Notes: a model not told the origin generated them from the sequence alone. 53,413 nucleotides of DNA from an uncultured Pelagibacteraceae bacterium (GCA_902518835.1 CABYHH010000006.1:1-53413); one strand, 5' to 3'. Positions 37,927 through 45,962 are shown, numbered from the stretch's first letter. Program-made: numbers and translations.

Positions 37927-39116
37927 TGAAAATTCGCCCTGTTATTTTATGTGGTGGCGCTGGAACAAGACTTTGGCCTAAAGCTAAAAAACATCAAGCA
38001 AAACAATTTATCGATTTTGGTAATTGGACTTTATTAGGTAAAACACTAGAGAGAGTTAAAGCATCTATATTTGATGCACCAATTATAAGCACAAATGCAA
38101 AATATTTAAGACAAGTAAAACAACACCTAAAGAAACACAAAATAAGAAAATTTAAAATAGTTTTAGAGCCAGCTAAAAGAAACACAGCTCCAGCTATTTT
38201 AAGTACTGCTTTAATTAAAGACATTCCTAACGAACAACCTTTAATGTTTTTAGCTGCTGATCATTTGATAGAAAAAGTTGGTTTATTCAATAAAGCTATC
38301 AAAAAAAATCAAAAGAAACTTACTCATAATAATATCTTTATCTTCGGAATTAAGCCTACAATGCCTTCCAGTGAGTTTGGCTATTTTTTAACAAAAAATA
38401 CTAAAGTAACTAGATTTATAGAAAAACCAAAAGAGGCTAAAGCTAATCAAATAATTGGTAAAAAAGGTTATTGGAATTCTGGAATGTTTTATTTGAGAAA
38501 AGACTCAATAATTAATAATTTCAAGAAATACCAACCAAATATTTACCGAAACTGTAACAAAGCTGTAACAAAAGCAAAATATAAAAGTAATGTGTATTAT
38601 TTAAACAAACAAGCATTCACCAAAGCAACAGCTAAGTCTTTTGACTATGCAATATTAGAAAAAACTAAAGATATAAATGCGATCAAATTAGACATTCCTT
38701 GGTCTGATTTAGGATCTTGGAAAGAAATTTGTAAGATGTATGGACGAAATAAAAGACATTATTATAAAAAGAAGAATGTATTCCATAGACCTTGGGGTAG
38801 TTATGTAAATCTATTTAATGGTAAGGAATTTTTGATTAAAGAACTATATGTAAAACCCAAAGGTATATTAAGTCTTCAGAAACATCATCATAGAGCAGAA
38901 CACTGGGTAGTTACTCATGGTAAACCTAAAATTACATTAAATAAGAAATATTTTACTATGAAACCTGATGAAACTATCTTTATTCCATTAGGTGCAATCC
39001 ATAGAATAGAAAATCCCTATAAAAAACCAGTAAAAATAATTGAAGCTCAAGTAGGATCAATTCTAAAAGAAACAGACATTGTTCGATATCAGGATGTTTA
39101 TGGCCGTGTTAAATAA
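37926..39116 (+). CDS. manC: Mannose-1-phosphate guanylyltransferase (with cupin isomerase-type domain)
   Basis: The 396-residue protein makes GDP-mannose. The nucleotidyltransferase domain (about 1-260) shows VILCGGAGTRLWP, EPAKRNTAPAI, ADHLIEK and FIEKPKEAKA. The C-terminal cupin (about 280-396) shows HRPWGSYVNLF, HHHRAEHWVV and IPLGAIHRIENP, as in type II phosphomannose isomerases. It is shorter than the roughly 470 residues of many bifunctional ManC proteins. I take ATG 37926 rather than the TTG at 37923; it overlaps the ilvD stop by one base. GDP-mannose likely feeds surface polysaccharide. Confidence 0.9.
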   Translation: MKIRPVILCGGAGTRLWPKAKKHQAKQFIDFGNWTLLGKTLERVKASIFDAPIISTNAKYLRQVKQHLKKHKIRKFKIVLEPAKRNTAPAILSTALIKDIPNEQPLMFLAADHLIEKVGLFNKAIKKNQKKLTHNNIFIFGIKPTMPSSEFGYFLTKNTKVTRFIEKPKEAKANQIIGKKGYWNSGMFYLRKDSIINNFKKYQPNIYRNCNKAVTKAKYKSNVYYLNKQAFTKATAKSFDYAILEKTKDINAIKLDIPWSDLGSWKEICKMYGRNKRHYYKKKNVFHRPWGSYVNLFNGKEFLIKELYVKPKGILSLQKHHHRAEHWVVTHGKPKITLNKKYFTMKPDETIFIPLGAIHRIENPYKKPVKIIEAQVGSILKETDIVRYQDVYGRVK

Positions 39117-39140
39117 TTAACATGACCACAAAATATATAT

Positions 39141-40106
39141 TTAAAACCAATCATTTGGAATAATTATGTAGTGGATTGCTAAAACAATTCCAACTGAAAC
39201 ACTTAGTCCAAAGATCATTTTAAGAAAGTCTTTACCAATTAATGGGAAAACATATTTAAATTTATAATCTTTGTTCATAGTTGAAATTGCAAGTTCTCTT
39301 CCGCATAACAAACCAACGAATACCCATGTTGTTGACATTGGTAAATCATTTAGTTCCTTAAAGTAGAATAAAACAGCAGCATAAATTACATTTATAATTG
39401 TAGCTGATCTTGCATATCTAGTTCCAGTTTTTTCTAAAACTACTGCTTGGATCCGTCCACCTTGAATGTAGAAAATGTAAAATAGCAAAATAGTAAAATA
39501 TGCCATTACAATCAGCAGTATTGTAATATCAAGTTGTCTTGGAAGATATACTGCAATATTTGCTACATCGTGAGATAACCAAACCCACCATAACCAACCT
39601 GATGAAACCCAAACAGCATTTCTCCAAAATCCTATCCATTTGTCATCTACTTCATCAAATTTTTCATTAATGAATTTTGATACAGCTATCCAGGCTATGT
39701 AAGCAACCATTGCCGCTAAACCATAACCAACTACACTTTTCATTAACATTTTTTCAAGCACAACTGTTGAAGCAAACGCTGAAAGAACTAAAAAGGTTGT
39801 TGATACAGGAATACCAATTCTTGTTAATATTAAGAGTATTGCAGGCGCTACTGCATGATACCATTGAATTTCTTGATAAGGTATTCTAGTTAATCTTCCA
39901 TATGAAATATCACCATCATACGCATACCATCCCCATGCTAAAGCTAAAATCATTACACTAGAAGCTGATCCTGCAAGTACGTACCATTTAAACCACTTCT
40001 TTTTTGAAGCTATAAATGTACCTAGTGTTTGAATTGAGTCGTTAGCGATTACGCTATAACCGGCAAGGGCAAACCCTATAACCGTGTAAATTAAAGTCAT
40101 TTCCAT
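39141..40106 (-). CDS. PiT-like inorganic anion permease (divergent)
   Basis: A 321-residue integral membrane protein with about nine hydrophobic segments. Two half-repeats each carry a variant of the PiT phosphate-permease signature. First half: IANDSIQTLGT (residues 20-30) with IPVSTTFLV (99-107). Second half: SHDVANIAVY (178-187) with LPMSTTWVF (255-263). Typical PiT proteins have G-A-N-D-V-A-N-A in both halves, so this is a distant relative and the ion may not be phosphate. A strong ribosome-binding site (AAAGGAG) precedes it. It lies downstream of the aquaporin gene on the same strand, with 193 bases between. Confidence 0.65.
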   Translation of the reverse strand: MEMTLIYTVIGFALAGYSVIANDSIQTLGTFIASKKKWFKWYVLAGSASSVMILALAWGWYAYDGDISYGRLTRIPYQEIQWYHAVAPAILLILTRIGIPVSTTFLVLSAFASTVVLEKMLMKSVVGYGLAAMVAYIAWIAVSKFINEKFDEVDDKWIGFWRNAVWVSSGWLWWVWLSHDVANIAVYLPRQLDITILLIVMAYFTILLFYIFYIQGGRIQAVVLEKTGTRYARSATIINVIYAAVLFYFKELNDLPMSTTWVFVGLLCGRELAISTMNKDYKFKYVFPLIGKDFLKMIFGLSVSVGIVLAIHYIIIPNDWF

Positions 40107-40299
40107 TCTTTTCTCCTTTAAATTATTGTTTTCGGTTCCTATCGATTCATGACTTAAGGAGTATGTAATCTGAGACAGAAAATAATTCTAGATATAAATT
40201 TATTAATTTAAGAAATAGAAGGGGGGATTCATCGACTACTAAACTATTAAATATTGATGTCTACTTTTTAATATTTTTTATTTCGCAATAAAGTTGTAT
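40107..40299 (-). other. Gap upstream of the PiT-like permease
   Basis: These 193 non-coding bases separate the aquaporin stop from the permease start on the minus strand. I see no terminator hairpin with a T-run. Read on the minus strand it has a short C-tract (CCCCCC, about 40221-40226), two related segments GTCGATGAATC and GTCATGAATCGAT, and the AAAGGAG ribosome-binding site. The length suggests a separate promoter and leader for the permease. I recognise no riboswitch. Confidence 0.45.
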
Positions 40300-40944
40300 T
40301 TATTTAACCAATTTTTTAGTTAAATATACAGCTATCAAAGCTCCCAAAAATTCAGCCAAAATATATGTAGGCGTATTTAAATAATTAATTCCTGTAAAAG
40401 AATCAGTAAAAGTTCTAGCTATAGCAACAGCTGGATTTGCAAAAGATGTCGATGATGTGAACCAATAACCAGCCATGATATATGTTGCAACACTTGCAGC
40501 TATTGTTATTTTGCCATCTTTTAGAGTAGCAAAAATAATAAAAATTAATCCAAAAGTTGCTACAATTTCTGATAGAAATATATGAAAGCCATCTCTACTT
40601 TTTGTAGATAATTCAATTATATTATGTTCAAAAAATACATTAGCTAACATTACGCCTAATAAGCATCCTAATATTTGAGCTAGAATATATGTAGTTAAAA
40701 GTTTTCCTTTAATTTTTTTAGTTAAATACATTGCTAAACTAACAAAAGGATTAAAGTGAGCACCTGAAATATCAGCGAAGGCAGTTATTAAGACAAATAA
40801 ACCTGCTCCTGTAGCCAGTGTGTTTGCAGTGAGTCTTAAAGCATTATCATTTGTAAGGTTTTCAGCCATTATTCCAGAGCCAACAATAATCATTACCAAA
40901 AAACAACTACCAATAAATTCACCAATGAAAATTTTATTTTTCAT
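40300..40944 (-). CDS. MIP-family channel (aquaporin / aquaglyceroporin)
   Basis: The 214-residue channel protein has six hydrophobic spans and two half-helix pore motifs: first Asn65-Pro-Phe in SGAHFNPFV, second Asn170-Pro-Ala in SFANPAVAIARTF, with the selectivity arginine at 177. The block TSSTSFANPAVAIAR resembles the AqpS-type channels of alphaproteobacteria that pass arsenite or other small neutral solutes. No ars gene is nearby, so water, glycerol, arsenite or another neutral solute are all open. It lies 13 bases after a small membrane-protein gene. Confidence 0.88.
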   Translation of the reverse strand: MKNKIFIGEFIGSCFLVMIIVGSGIMAENLTNDNALRLTANTLATGAGLFVLITAFADISGAHFNPFVSLAMYLTKKIKGKLLTTYILAQILGCLLGVMLANVFFEHNIIELSTKSRDGFHIFLSEIVATFGLIFIIFATLKDGKITIAASVATYIMAGYWFTSSTSFANPAVAIARTFTDSFTGINYLNTPTYILAEFLGALIAVYLTKKLVK

Positions 40945-40957
40945 AATCTAAGAATTA

Positions 40958-41179
40958 TTAAATTATAATCTTATAAATTCCTATTAAGAACAATGGTATT
41001 TGTAGTCCAAAGTTAGTTAGTATCGCTTTATCTTTGCTAATAAATCCTGCAATAGTCCATCCAACAACTCCTAATCCATGAAAGTATATATTTAATGGAT
41101 ATATATTTAAATTTGTAAGAAGTATTCCTACTAAAACTAAGAATGTACTAATCCACTTTAGATATTTTCTTATAAACAT
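40958..41179 (-). CDS. Small hydrophobic membrane protein, unknown function
   Basis: A 73-residue protein with about three hydrophobic segments: residues 9-24, 32-47 and 55-72. A conserved-looking GLGVVGWTIAGF lies in the middle. I do not recognise the family. The frame is supported by a good ribosome-binding site (AAAGGGG, about ten bases before the ATG) and by its tight 13-base spacing to the aquaporin gene, which suggests co-expression. Confidence 0.7.
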   Translation of the reverse strand: MFIRKYLKWISTFLVLVGILLTNLNIYPLNIYFHGLGVVGWTIAGFISKDKAILTNFGLQIPLFLIGIYKIII

Positions 41180-41248
41180 AAAATCCCCTTTCTTTGTTAT
41201 TATTTCAGTTATGTTAAGAATTTATTACAGTTTAAAAGAAAAATAATC

Positions 41249-41977
41249 TTATTTTTTGTCTTCCCAATCAAATCTTGGAAAAGAGTCAAAAATTTTAAAG
41301 ATACCATCCGACCATTGATCACAAACCTTAGAATATTCAGTATCAGTGATATTTAAGCATTTTTGTGAGGCAATTTTATATTCATCTTTTTTATAGACAG
41401 CAAAATCTATAGGAGGGCCAACTGTTAAATCACTTTTTAAAGTTGAGTCCATTGAAATTAAAGCACAACGTGATGCATCACCAATAGATACGCTTGGTTT
41501 TATAACTCTATCCAAAATAGGTTTGCCATATTTCACTTCACCAATAACTAGATAAGGTTTGCTATCAGCTGGTTTAATATAATTTCCTTGAGAGTACACT
41601 AAGTACAATTCTAATGGTTGACCTTTAATCTGACCACCAACTAAAAATGAGGAACCTAATAAAACAGTATCGGTATTTATTCCTTTCGGTGCTGAATGTT
41701 TGATATTTAATGAACCAATGTAGGATGCAATTTGATCAAAATCTTTGCATGTGTTTAAATTTATACTGTTGTCACCATTAAGATCATTTTCAACAGATTT
41801 ATATACTGCTTGGGATGTACCTAAGTTTCCAGAAGTAACTATAATGACACTTCTATCACCAACATCATGAACAAACATTTTTGAGTAAATGTTAACATTA
41901 TCTAATCCAGCATTTGTTCTAGAGTCTGAGGCGAAAACAATTCCGTCTTGAGCTTTAATGCCGACACAATAAGTCAT
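41249..41977 (-). CDS. Anbu-type proteasome-like peptidase
   Basis: Ntn-hydrolase of 242 residues related to HslV and the 20S beta subunit, of the Anbu (ancestral beta subunit) class. The start MTYCVGIK gives Thr2 as the nucleophile after Met removal. Asp18 (ASDSRTNAG) and Lys33 (YSKMFV) complete the catalytic set, and the VTSGNLGTSQ loop matches family members. Anbu assembles into open rings without a known unfoldase. The neighbour, divergent over 107 bases, is a circularly permuted ATP-grasp protein, its usual genomic partner. The alpha-E and transglutaminase partners are not in this window. Confidence 0.9.
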   Translation of the reverse strand: MTYCVGIKAQDGIVFASDSRTNAGLDNVNIYSKMFVHDVGDRSVIIVTSGNLGTSQAVYKSVENDLNGDNSINLNTCKDFDQIASYIGSLNIKHSAPKGINTDTVLLGSSFLVGGQIKGQPLELYLVYSQGNYIKPADSKPYLVIGEVKYGKPILDRVIKPSVSIGDASRCALISMDSTLKSDLTVGPPIDFAVYKKDEYKIASQKCLNITDTEYSKVCDQWSDGIFKIFDSFPRFDWEDKK

Positions 41978-42084
41978 ATTATTATTAATAATTATTAATT
42001 AATTAACATATAATTAAATTCAAGCATAGCTGATATAACTATATCGCAATTGATTGTTTACCCTAATTATTAAACAATCCTTTA
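41978..42084. other. Divergent intergenic region between Anbu and ATP-grasp genes
   Basis: This 107-base, extremely AT-rich gap must contain both promoters. An inverted repeat GATTGTTTA...TAAACAATC (42052-42060 and 42071-42079, ten-base spacer) ends five bases before the ATP-grasp start. Neither flanking gene has an obvious Shine-Dalgarno sequence, so initiation may be leaderless or depend on low structure. A shared regulator site is possible. Confidence 0.5.
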
Positions 42085-43527
42085 ATGAGCTCGAAACTCT
42101 GGGATAATTACAATGCCACTAAAGCATATGACGGTTATTTTACCAATGAAAATAAATTAAGAAAGCATGCCGTTATAATTTCAAATATTTTAGAAAGATA
42201 CGGTAAAGAAAAACTTCAAGAAATCGAGAAAAATTGTCAAAGTACAATAAGTGCTAGAGGAATAAATTTTAGAGTTTATGCTGCTAATAATAGGGCAGAG
42301 GAGAAGAAATGGCCTTTAGATATTATTCCAAGAATAATTCCTAAATCACAATGGAATAAGGTAACTAAAGGTTTAAAGCAAAGAGTAAAGGCTCTGAATT
42401 TATTTATTGATGACGTTTATAATCAAAAGAAAATTTTTAAAGACAATATTATACCTAGAGAAGTTATTTTTAATTCACCTTACTATGTAAAAGAATGTGA
42501 AGGATTTTCACCTAAATATAAATCATGGGCAAATATATCTGGAGTAGATTTAATTAGAAATAAGAATGGAGATTATCTAGTTTTGGAGGATAATCTTAGA
42601 GTACCATCAGGAGTTTCTTATATGCTTGAGAATAGAATGGTTATGAGAGATGTCTTTCCTGAACTTTTTACAAGATATAAAGTTGCATCAATACATCAAT
42701 ACACCAACAAACTTTTTAATTGTATGAATGAATGTATACCTAAAAAAACTGCTCATCCACACATGGTAGTTTTGACGCCAGGTATTTATAATTCTGCTTA
42801 CTTTGAACATTCTTTTCTAGCTGAGCAAATGGGTATTGCATTGGTAGAAGGAAAAGATCTTTTTGTTGAAAATGATATGGTTTACATGAAAACTGTAAAG
42901 GGTCCTTTAAAAGTCGACTGCATATATAGAAGACTAGATGATAATTTCTTAGACCCTAAAGCCTTTAATAAAGACTCTTTAATTGGTGTTCCAGGATTAT
43001 TTAAATGTTGGTTGAAAAAAAATGTAGGTATTGTTAATGCAATAGGCACAGGTGTAGCTGATGATAAAGTAGTTTATTCATATGTAAATAAAATGATTGT
43101 TTATTATTTAGGTGAGCAACCTACATTGAATCAAGTTGAAACCTATTTGTGTCATGACAAAAAACAAAGAGAGTATGTACTAGAAAATATGTCTAGATTA
43201 GTTGTAAAACCAGCTAATGCCTCAGGTGGATATGGAATAATGATAGGCCCTAAGGCTTCTACAAAAGAAAGGGAAGAAGTAGCACAAAAAATTAAAAAAA
43301 ATCCCAGGGAATATATTGCACAACCTTTAGAAACTTTATCAACAGCGCCTACTATTACTGAAAAAAATATAGAGCCCAGACATCTAGATTTAAGACCTTT
43401 TGTTTTAAGTGGTAAAACAAGCTATGTTACAACTGGTGGACTGACAAGAGTTGCTCTTAGAAAAGGAAGTACAATCGTTAATAGTTCTCAAGGTGGTGGA
43501 TCTAAAGATACCTTGATAGTAGAATAA
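42085..43527 (+). CDS. Circularly permuted ATP-grasp protein
   Basis: The 480-residue protein belongs to the circularly permuted ATP-grasp group (often annotated DUF404/DUF407). Visible blocks are IIPKSQWNKVTKGLKQR near residue 90, DNLRVPSGVSYMLENR, VVLTPGIYNSAYFEHSFLA, DCIYRRLDD, VKPANASGGYGIMIGP and the end RPFVLSG...GGLTRVALRKGS...NSSQGGGSKDTLIV. The C-terminus looks complete. Such enzymes are predicted to form amide or peptide bonds, working with Anbu, alpha-E and transglutaminase-like proteins. No alpha-E gene follows here: the next gene is on the opposite strand 46 bases away. Confidence 0.9.
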   Translation: MSSKLWDNYNATKAYDGYFTNENKLRKHAVIISNILERYGKEKLQEIEKNCQSTISARGINFRVYAANNRAEEKKWPLDIIPRIIPKSQWNKVTKGLKQRVKALNLFIDDVYNQKKIFKDNIIPREVIFNSPYYVKECEGFSPKYKSWANISGVDLIRNKNGDYLVLEDNLRVPSGVSYMLENRMVMRDVFPELFTRYKVASIHQYTNKLFNCMNECIPKKTAHPHMVVLTPGIYNSAYFEHSFLAEQMGIALVEGKDLFVENDMVYMKTVKGPLKVDCIYRRLDDNFLDPKAFNKDSLIGVPGLFKCWLKKNVGIVNAIGTGVADDKVVYSYVNKMIVYYLGEQPTLNQVETYLCHDKKQREYVLENMSRLVVKPANASGGYGIMIGPKASTKEREEVAQKIKKNPREYIAQPLETLSTAPTITEKNIEPRHLDLRPFVLSGKTSYVTTGGLTRVALRKGSTIVNSSQGGGSKDTLIVE

Positions 43528-43572
43528 TTTTTATCAATATTATTTGCACGTTTTTTTAGAAGAGTAACTGCA

Positions 43573-43911
43573 TCAAAGAAAATTAGTTATATATTTATGA
43601 ATAAAAAAACCAACGATTATAAATCCTAATCCAGTGCCGTAAATTAAGAAGAAATTCATATTAAATGATTTTGCAAAAAAGAATGGTAAAAAAAATAAAT
43701 AACTAACAGGAACTGCTATTAGTATACTTTTGGTAAAAAGAACTGTTTTTTCTATATCATTGTGCTCATAGTAAGAAAAAGCTATAGCTATTAGTGATAC
43801 AAGAGGCAAAGCAATAATAAAACCTGCAAGTTTTGGATTTTGACCTGAAAGCCAACTAGCAAAGGCTATTATGATTGCAGCAAGCACAATCTTTAAAGTA
43901 AAAAATATCAT
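43573..43911 (-). CDS. DUF3147-like small membrane protein
   Basis: A 112-residue protein with four hydrophobic segments (about 3-21, 28-47, 58-80 and 86-107). The pattern AFASWLSGQNPKLAGFIIALPLVSLIAIAF resembles the DUF3147 family of unknown function; I make that link by memory only. It lies eight bases downstream of zur on the same strand, so it may belong to the zinc-uptake transcript. A metal-related role would be pure inference. Confidence 0.65.
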   Translation of the reverse strand: MIFFTLKIVLAAIIIAFASWLSGQNPKLAGFIIALPLVSLIAIAFSYYEHNDIEKTVLFTKSILIAVPVSYLFFLPFFFAKSFNMNFFLIYGTGLGFIIVGFFIHKYITNFL

Positions 43912-43919
43912 TAATGGCT

Positions 43920-44324
43920 TTAAATCTTTTTAGATATACATTTTTTGCATAATCCAAAAAATTCAAGGTTATATTTGTTATATTTCATTCCATTTTTATC
44001 TTTAAAGCCTGTAAGATATTTTGAAAGACTAGAATTATTAATCTCTGTAACTTTTTCACAATTTTCACATATTGAAAAAGCTGTAGCTTTTGAGATTTGA
44101 CAACTCGAATTTTGACAGGCAATGAAAGCATTTCTGCTTTCAATTTTATGAATTTTTCCAATTTCAACTAATTTGTCTAAGGCTCTATAAACTTGCAATG
44201 GGGCTTTAATTCCTTTTTTTTGCACATTAAATAATATTGAATAAGCCTTTAGAGGTTGAGGAGATTTATCAATTAAATCAAAAATAATTTGTTGATTTTT
44301 TGAGAGATTTTGCATTTTATACAT
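43920..44324 (-). CDS. zur: Zinc uptake regulator Zur (Fur family)
   Basis: Fur-type metalloregulator of 134 residues (131 if Met4 is used). An N-terminal winged helix (QVYRALDKLVEIGKIHKI) precedes a dimerisation domain with two Cys-x2-Cys structural zinc sites: CENC in FSICENCEKV and CKKC in LCKKCISKK. The smaller residues around ACQNSSC fit Zur better than Fur. It lies next to znuB-znuC, which strongly supports a zinc role. It is the predicted ligand of the palindromes between znuC and znuA. Confidence 0.9.
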   Translation of the reverse strand: MYKMQNLSKNQQIIFDLIDKSPQPLKAYSILFNVQKKGIKAPLQVYRALDKLVEIGKIHKIESRNAFIACQNSSCQISKATAFSICENCEKVTEINNSSLSKYLTGFKDKNGMKYNKYNLEFFGLCKKCISKKI

Positions 44325-44340
44325 TTTTACATTTTCCTAA

Positions 44341-45144
44341 TTAATTTTTCAATTTAATTGTTTGTTTAATTTTGAACAAAGAAAGAATGAACAATAATAA
44401 AGCAGCGGTTATAATTGAAGGTCCTGATGAAGTGTTAAACTCCAGTGAGGAAAATAATCCTAAAATTACTGACAACAAACCTCCTATAATTGAGTAGACA
44501 ACCATTTTTTGTGGACTCGTTGAAATATTTCGAGCCATTGCAGCAGGTATAATTAACATTCCAGTAATCAACAATAATCCGACCATTTTAATTGATATAG
44601 CAATGATTGCTGCCATTAAAATTGTGAATATAGCTTTTGCTCTATCAGGATTTAAACCTTCAGCTTCCGCTAATTCATAATTAACTGTTGATGCAAATAA
44701 GGGCTTCCAAATCAACTTTAGAATTAAGAGAATTATAGCTCCCCCAATCCATATGATTAATAAATCATCTACTGTCACTGCTAATATGTCACCAAACAAT
44801 AATCCCATGATATCAAATCTAATAAATGTTAAAAAACCTATAACAACAAGACCAACTGCTAGTGATGAGTGAGCTAAAAGTCCAAGCAAGGCATCCCCTG
44901 GAAGATTAGTTCTTTTTTGAAGTTGTATTAAAGTTAACGCTATTAGGGAAGAAATTATAAATACCGATAATGCAATGTTAAATTCCATTGTAAAGGCTAA
45001 TGTCACTCCTAATAAAGCAGAGTGGGCTAGAGTATCACCAAAGTATGATAATCTTCTCCAAATTACAAAACAACCAAGAGGTCCAGTTACTAAAGCAACT
45101 CCAATTCCCGCTACTAAAGCTCTTATAAAAAAATCATCAAACAT
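44341..45144 (-). CDS. znuB: Zinc ABC transporter permease ZnuB
   Basis: ABC-3 family membrane permease of 267 residues with about eight hydrophobic spans. Family blocks are FFIRALVAGIGVALVTGPLG at the start, RRLSYFGDTLAHSALLGV and GLLLITGMLIIPAAMAR. It starts immediately after znuC with no spacer and is followed by zur after 16 bases. Manganese/iron relatives share the fold; the Zur neighbour and His-rich ZnuA argue for zinc. Confidence 0.93.
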   Translation of the reverse strand: MFDDFFIRALVAGIGVALVTGPLGCFVIWRRLSYFGDTLAHSALLGVTLAFTMEFNIALSVFIISSLIALTLIQLQKRTNLPGDALLGLLAHSSLAVGLVVIGFLTFIRFDIMGLLFGDILAVTVDDLLIIWIGGAIILLILKLIWKPLFASTVNYELAEAEGLNPDRAKAIFTILMAAIIAISIKMVGLLLITGMLIIPAAMARNISTSPQKMVVYSIIGGLLSVILGLFSSLEFNTSSGPSIITAALLLFILSLFKIKQTIKLKN

Positions 45145-45891
45145 TTAATTTTTCTTAATTTTTCCTTCATCGGTATGAATATGATCATGTTTATGTTCGT
45201 ATCTTGATAATATTTGGGAAGCTTGCTCACCAAATAAAGCTTTATATTCATCATTCTTTGCAACATCTATAGGTGATCCCGAGCAGCATACATGACCATT
45301 TAAACAAACAACATGGTCTGTAGCACTCATTACAGTATGCAAGTCATGAGAAATTAATAGAATACCACAATTCAGTTCATCAGAAATTTTCTTGATAAGT
45401 TCGTATAATGCTATTTCACCAGTAAAATCCACACCTTGAACTGGCTCATCAAGTACCAGTAAGTCTGGTTTTTTTGATATAGCTCTAGCAAGCAATACTC
45501 TTTGAAATTCACCACCAGATAAATCACCTAAATTTTTATCTTTTAAATGAATAACACCAGTTAACGATAAAGCTTCATTTATTGTTTCAGACTTAAGATT
45601 TTCAGTTAGTACCATAAAATCATTAACTCTAAGTGGTAACGTCCAATCAATTGAAATTTTCTGGGGAACATATCCTACTTTATTAGTGAATTTTTCAACT
45701 TCACCTTCAACTTTTTTATAAATTCCTAAAGCAATTTTTGCAGTAGTGCTTTTTCCTGAACCGTTTGGCCCAATGAGAGTTACTATTTTACCTTTTTCAA
45801 CTTGAAGTGAAACCCCCTGCACAAGCCATTTGTCATTTATTTTAAAACCAGCATCTTTCAATTTGACCAATATATTTTGATTAGAACTCAT
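45145..45891 (-). CDS. znuC: Zinc ABC transporter ATP-binding protein ZnuC
   Basis: ATPase of 248 residues: Walker A GPNGSGKST, Q-loop in GYVPQKISID, signature LSGGEFQRVLLARA, Walker B LLVLDEPVQGVD and switch His in LISHDLHTV. The carboxy end carries a short histidine cluster (HKHDHIH), which is common in ZnuC and may bind zinc. It is the first gene of the minus-strand znuC-znuB-zur group and is divergent from znuA across 71 bases. Confidence 0.94.
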   Translation of the reverse strand: MSSNQNILVKLKDAGFKINDKWLVQGVSLQVEKGKIVTLIGPNGSGKSTTAKIALGIYKKVEGEVEKFTNKVGYVPQKISIDWTLPLRVNDFMVLTENLKSETINEALSLTGVIHLKDKNLGDLSGGEFQRVLLARAISKKPDLLVLDEPVQGVDFTGEIALYELIKKISDELNCGILLISHDLHTVMSATDHVVCLNGHVCCSGSPIDVAKNDEYKALFGEQASQILSRYEHKHDHIHTDEGKIKKN

Positions 45892-45911
45892 TTTATCTCT
45901 TGACTTACAAA

Positions 45912-45926
45912 CGTTATATTATTACA
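45912..45926. promoter_or_regulatory. Candidate second Zur operator (imperfect palindrome)
   Basis: CGTTATATTATTACA shares the ten bases GTTATATTAT with the perfect site 18 bases to the right, but its right half is degenerate. The same orientation and short centre-to-centre spacing suggest a paired operator serving the znuC promoter. This is weaker than the main site. Confidence 0.5.
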
Positions 45927-45929
45927 AAA

Positions 45930-45944
45930 TGTTATATTATAACA
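45930..45944. promoter_or_regulatory. Candidate Zur operator (15-base palindrome)
   Basis: TGTTATATTATAACA is a perfect palindrome around a single central base in the 71-base znuC/znuA divergent gap, ending 18 bases before the znuA ATG. It closely resembles the alphaproteobacterial Zur consensus, whose core I recall as TGTTATANTATAACA. The adjacent zur gene supports it. Confidence 0.8.
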
Positions 45945-45962
45945 ATTTAACTTAATTTTACT

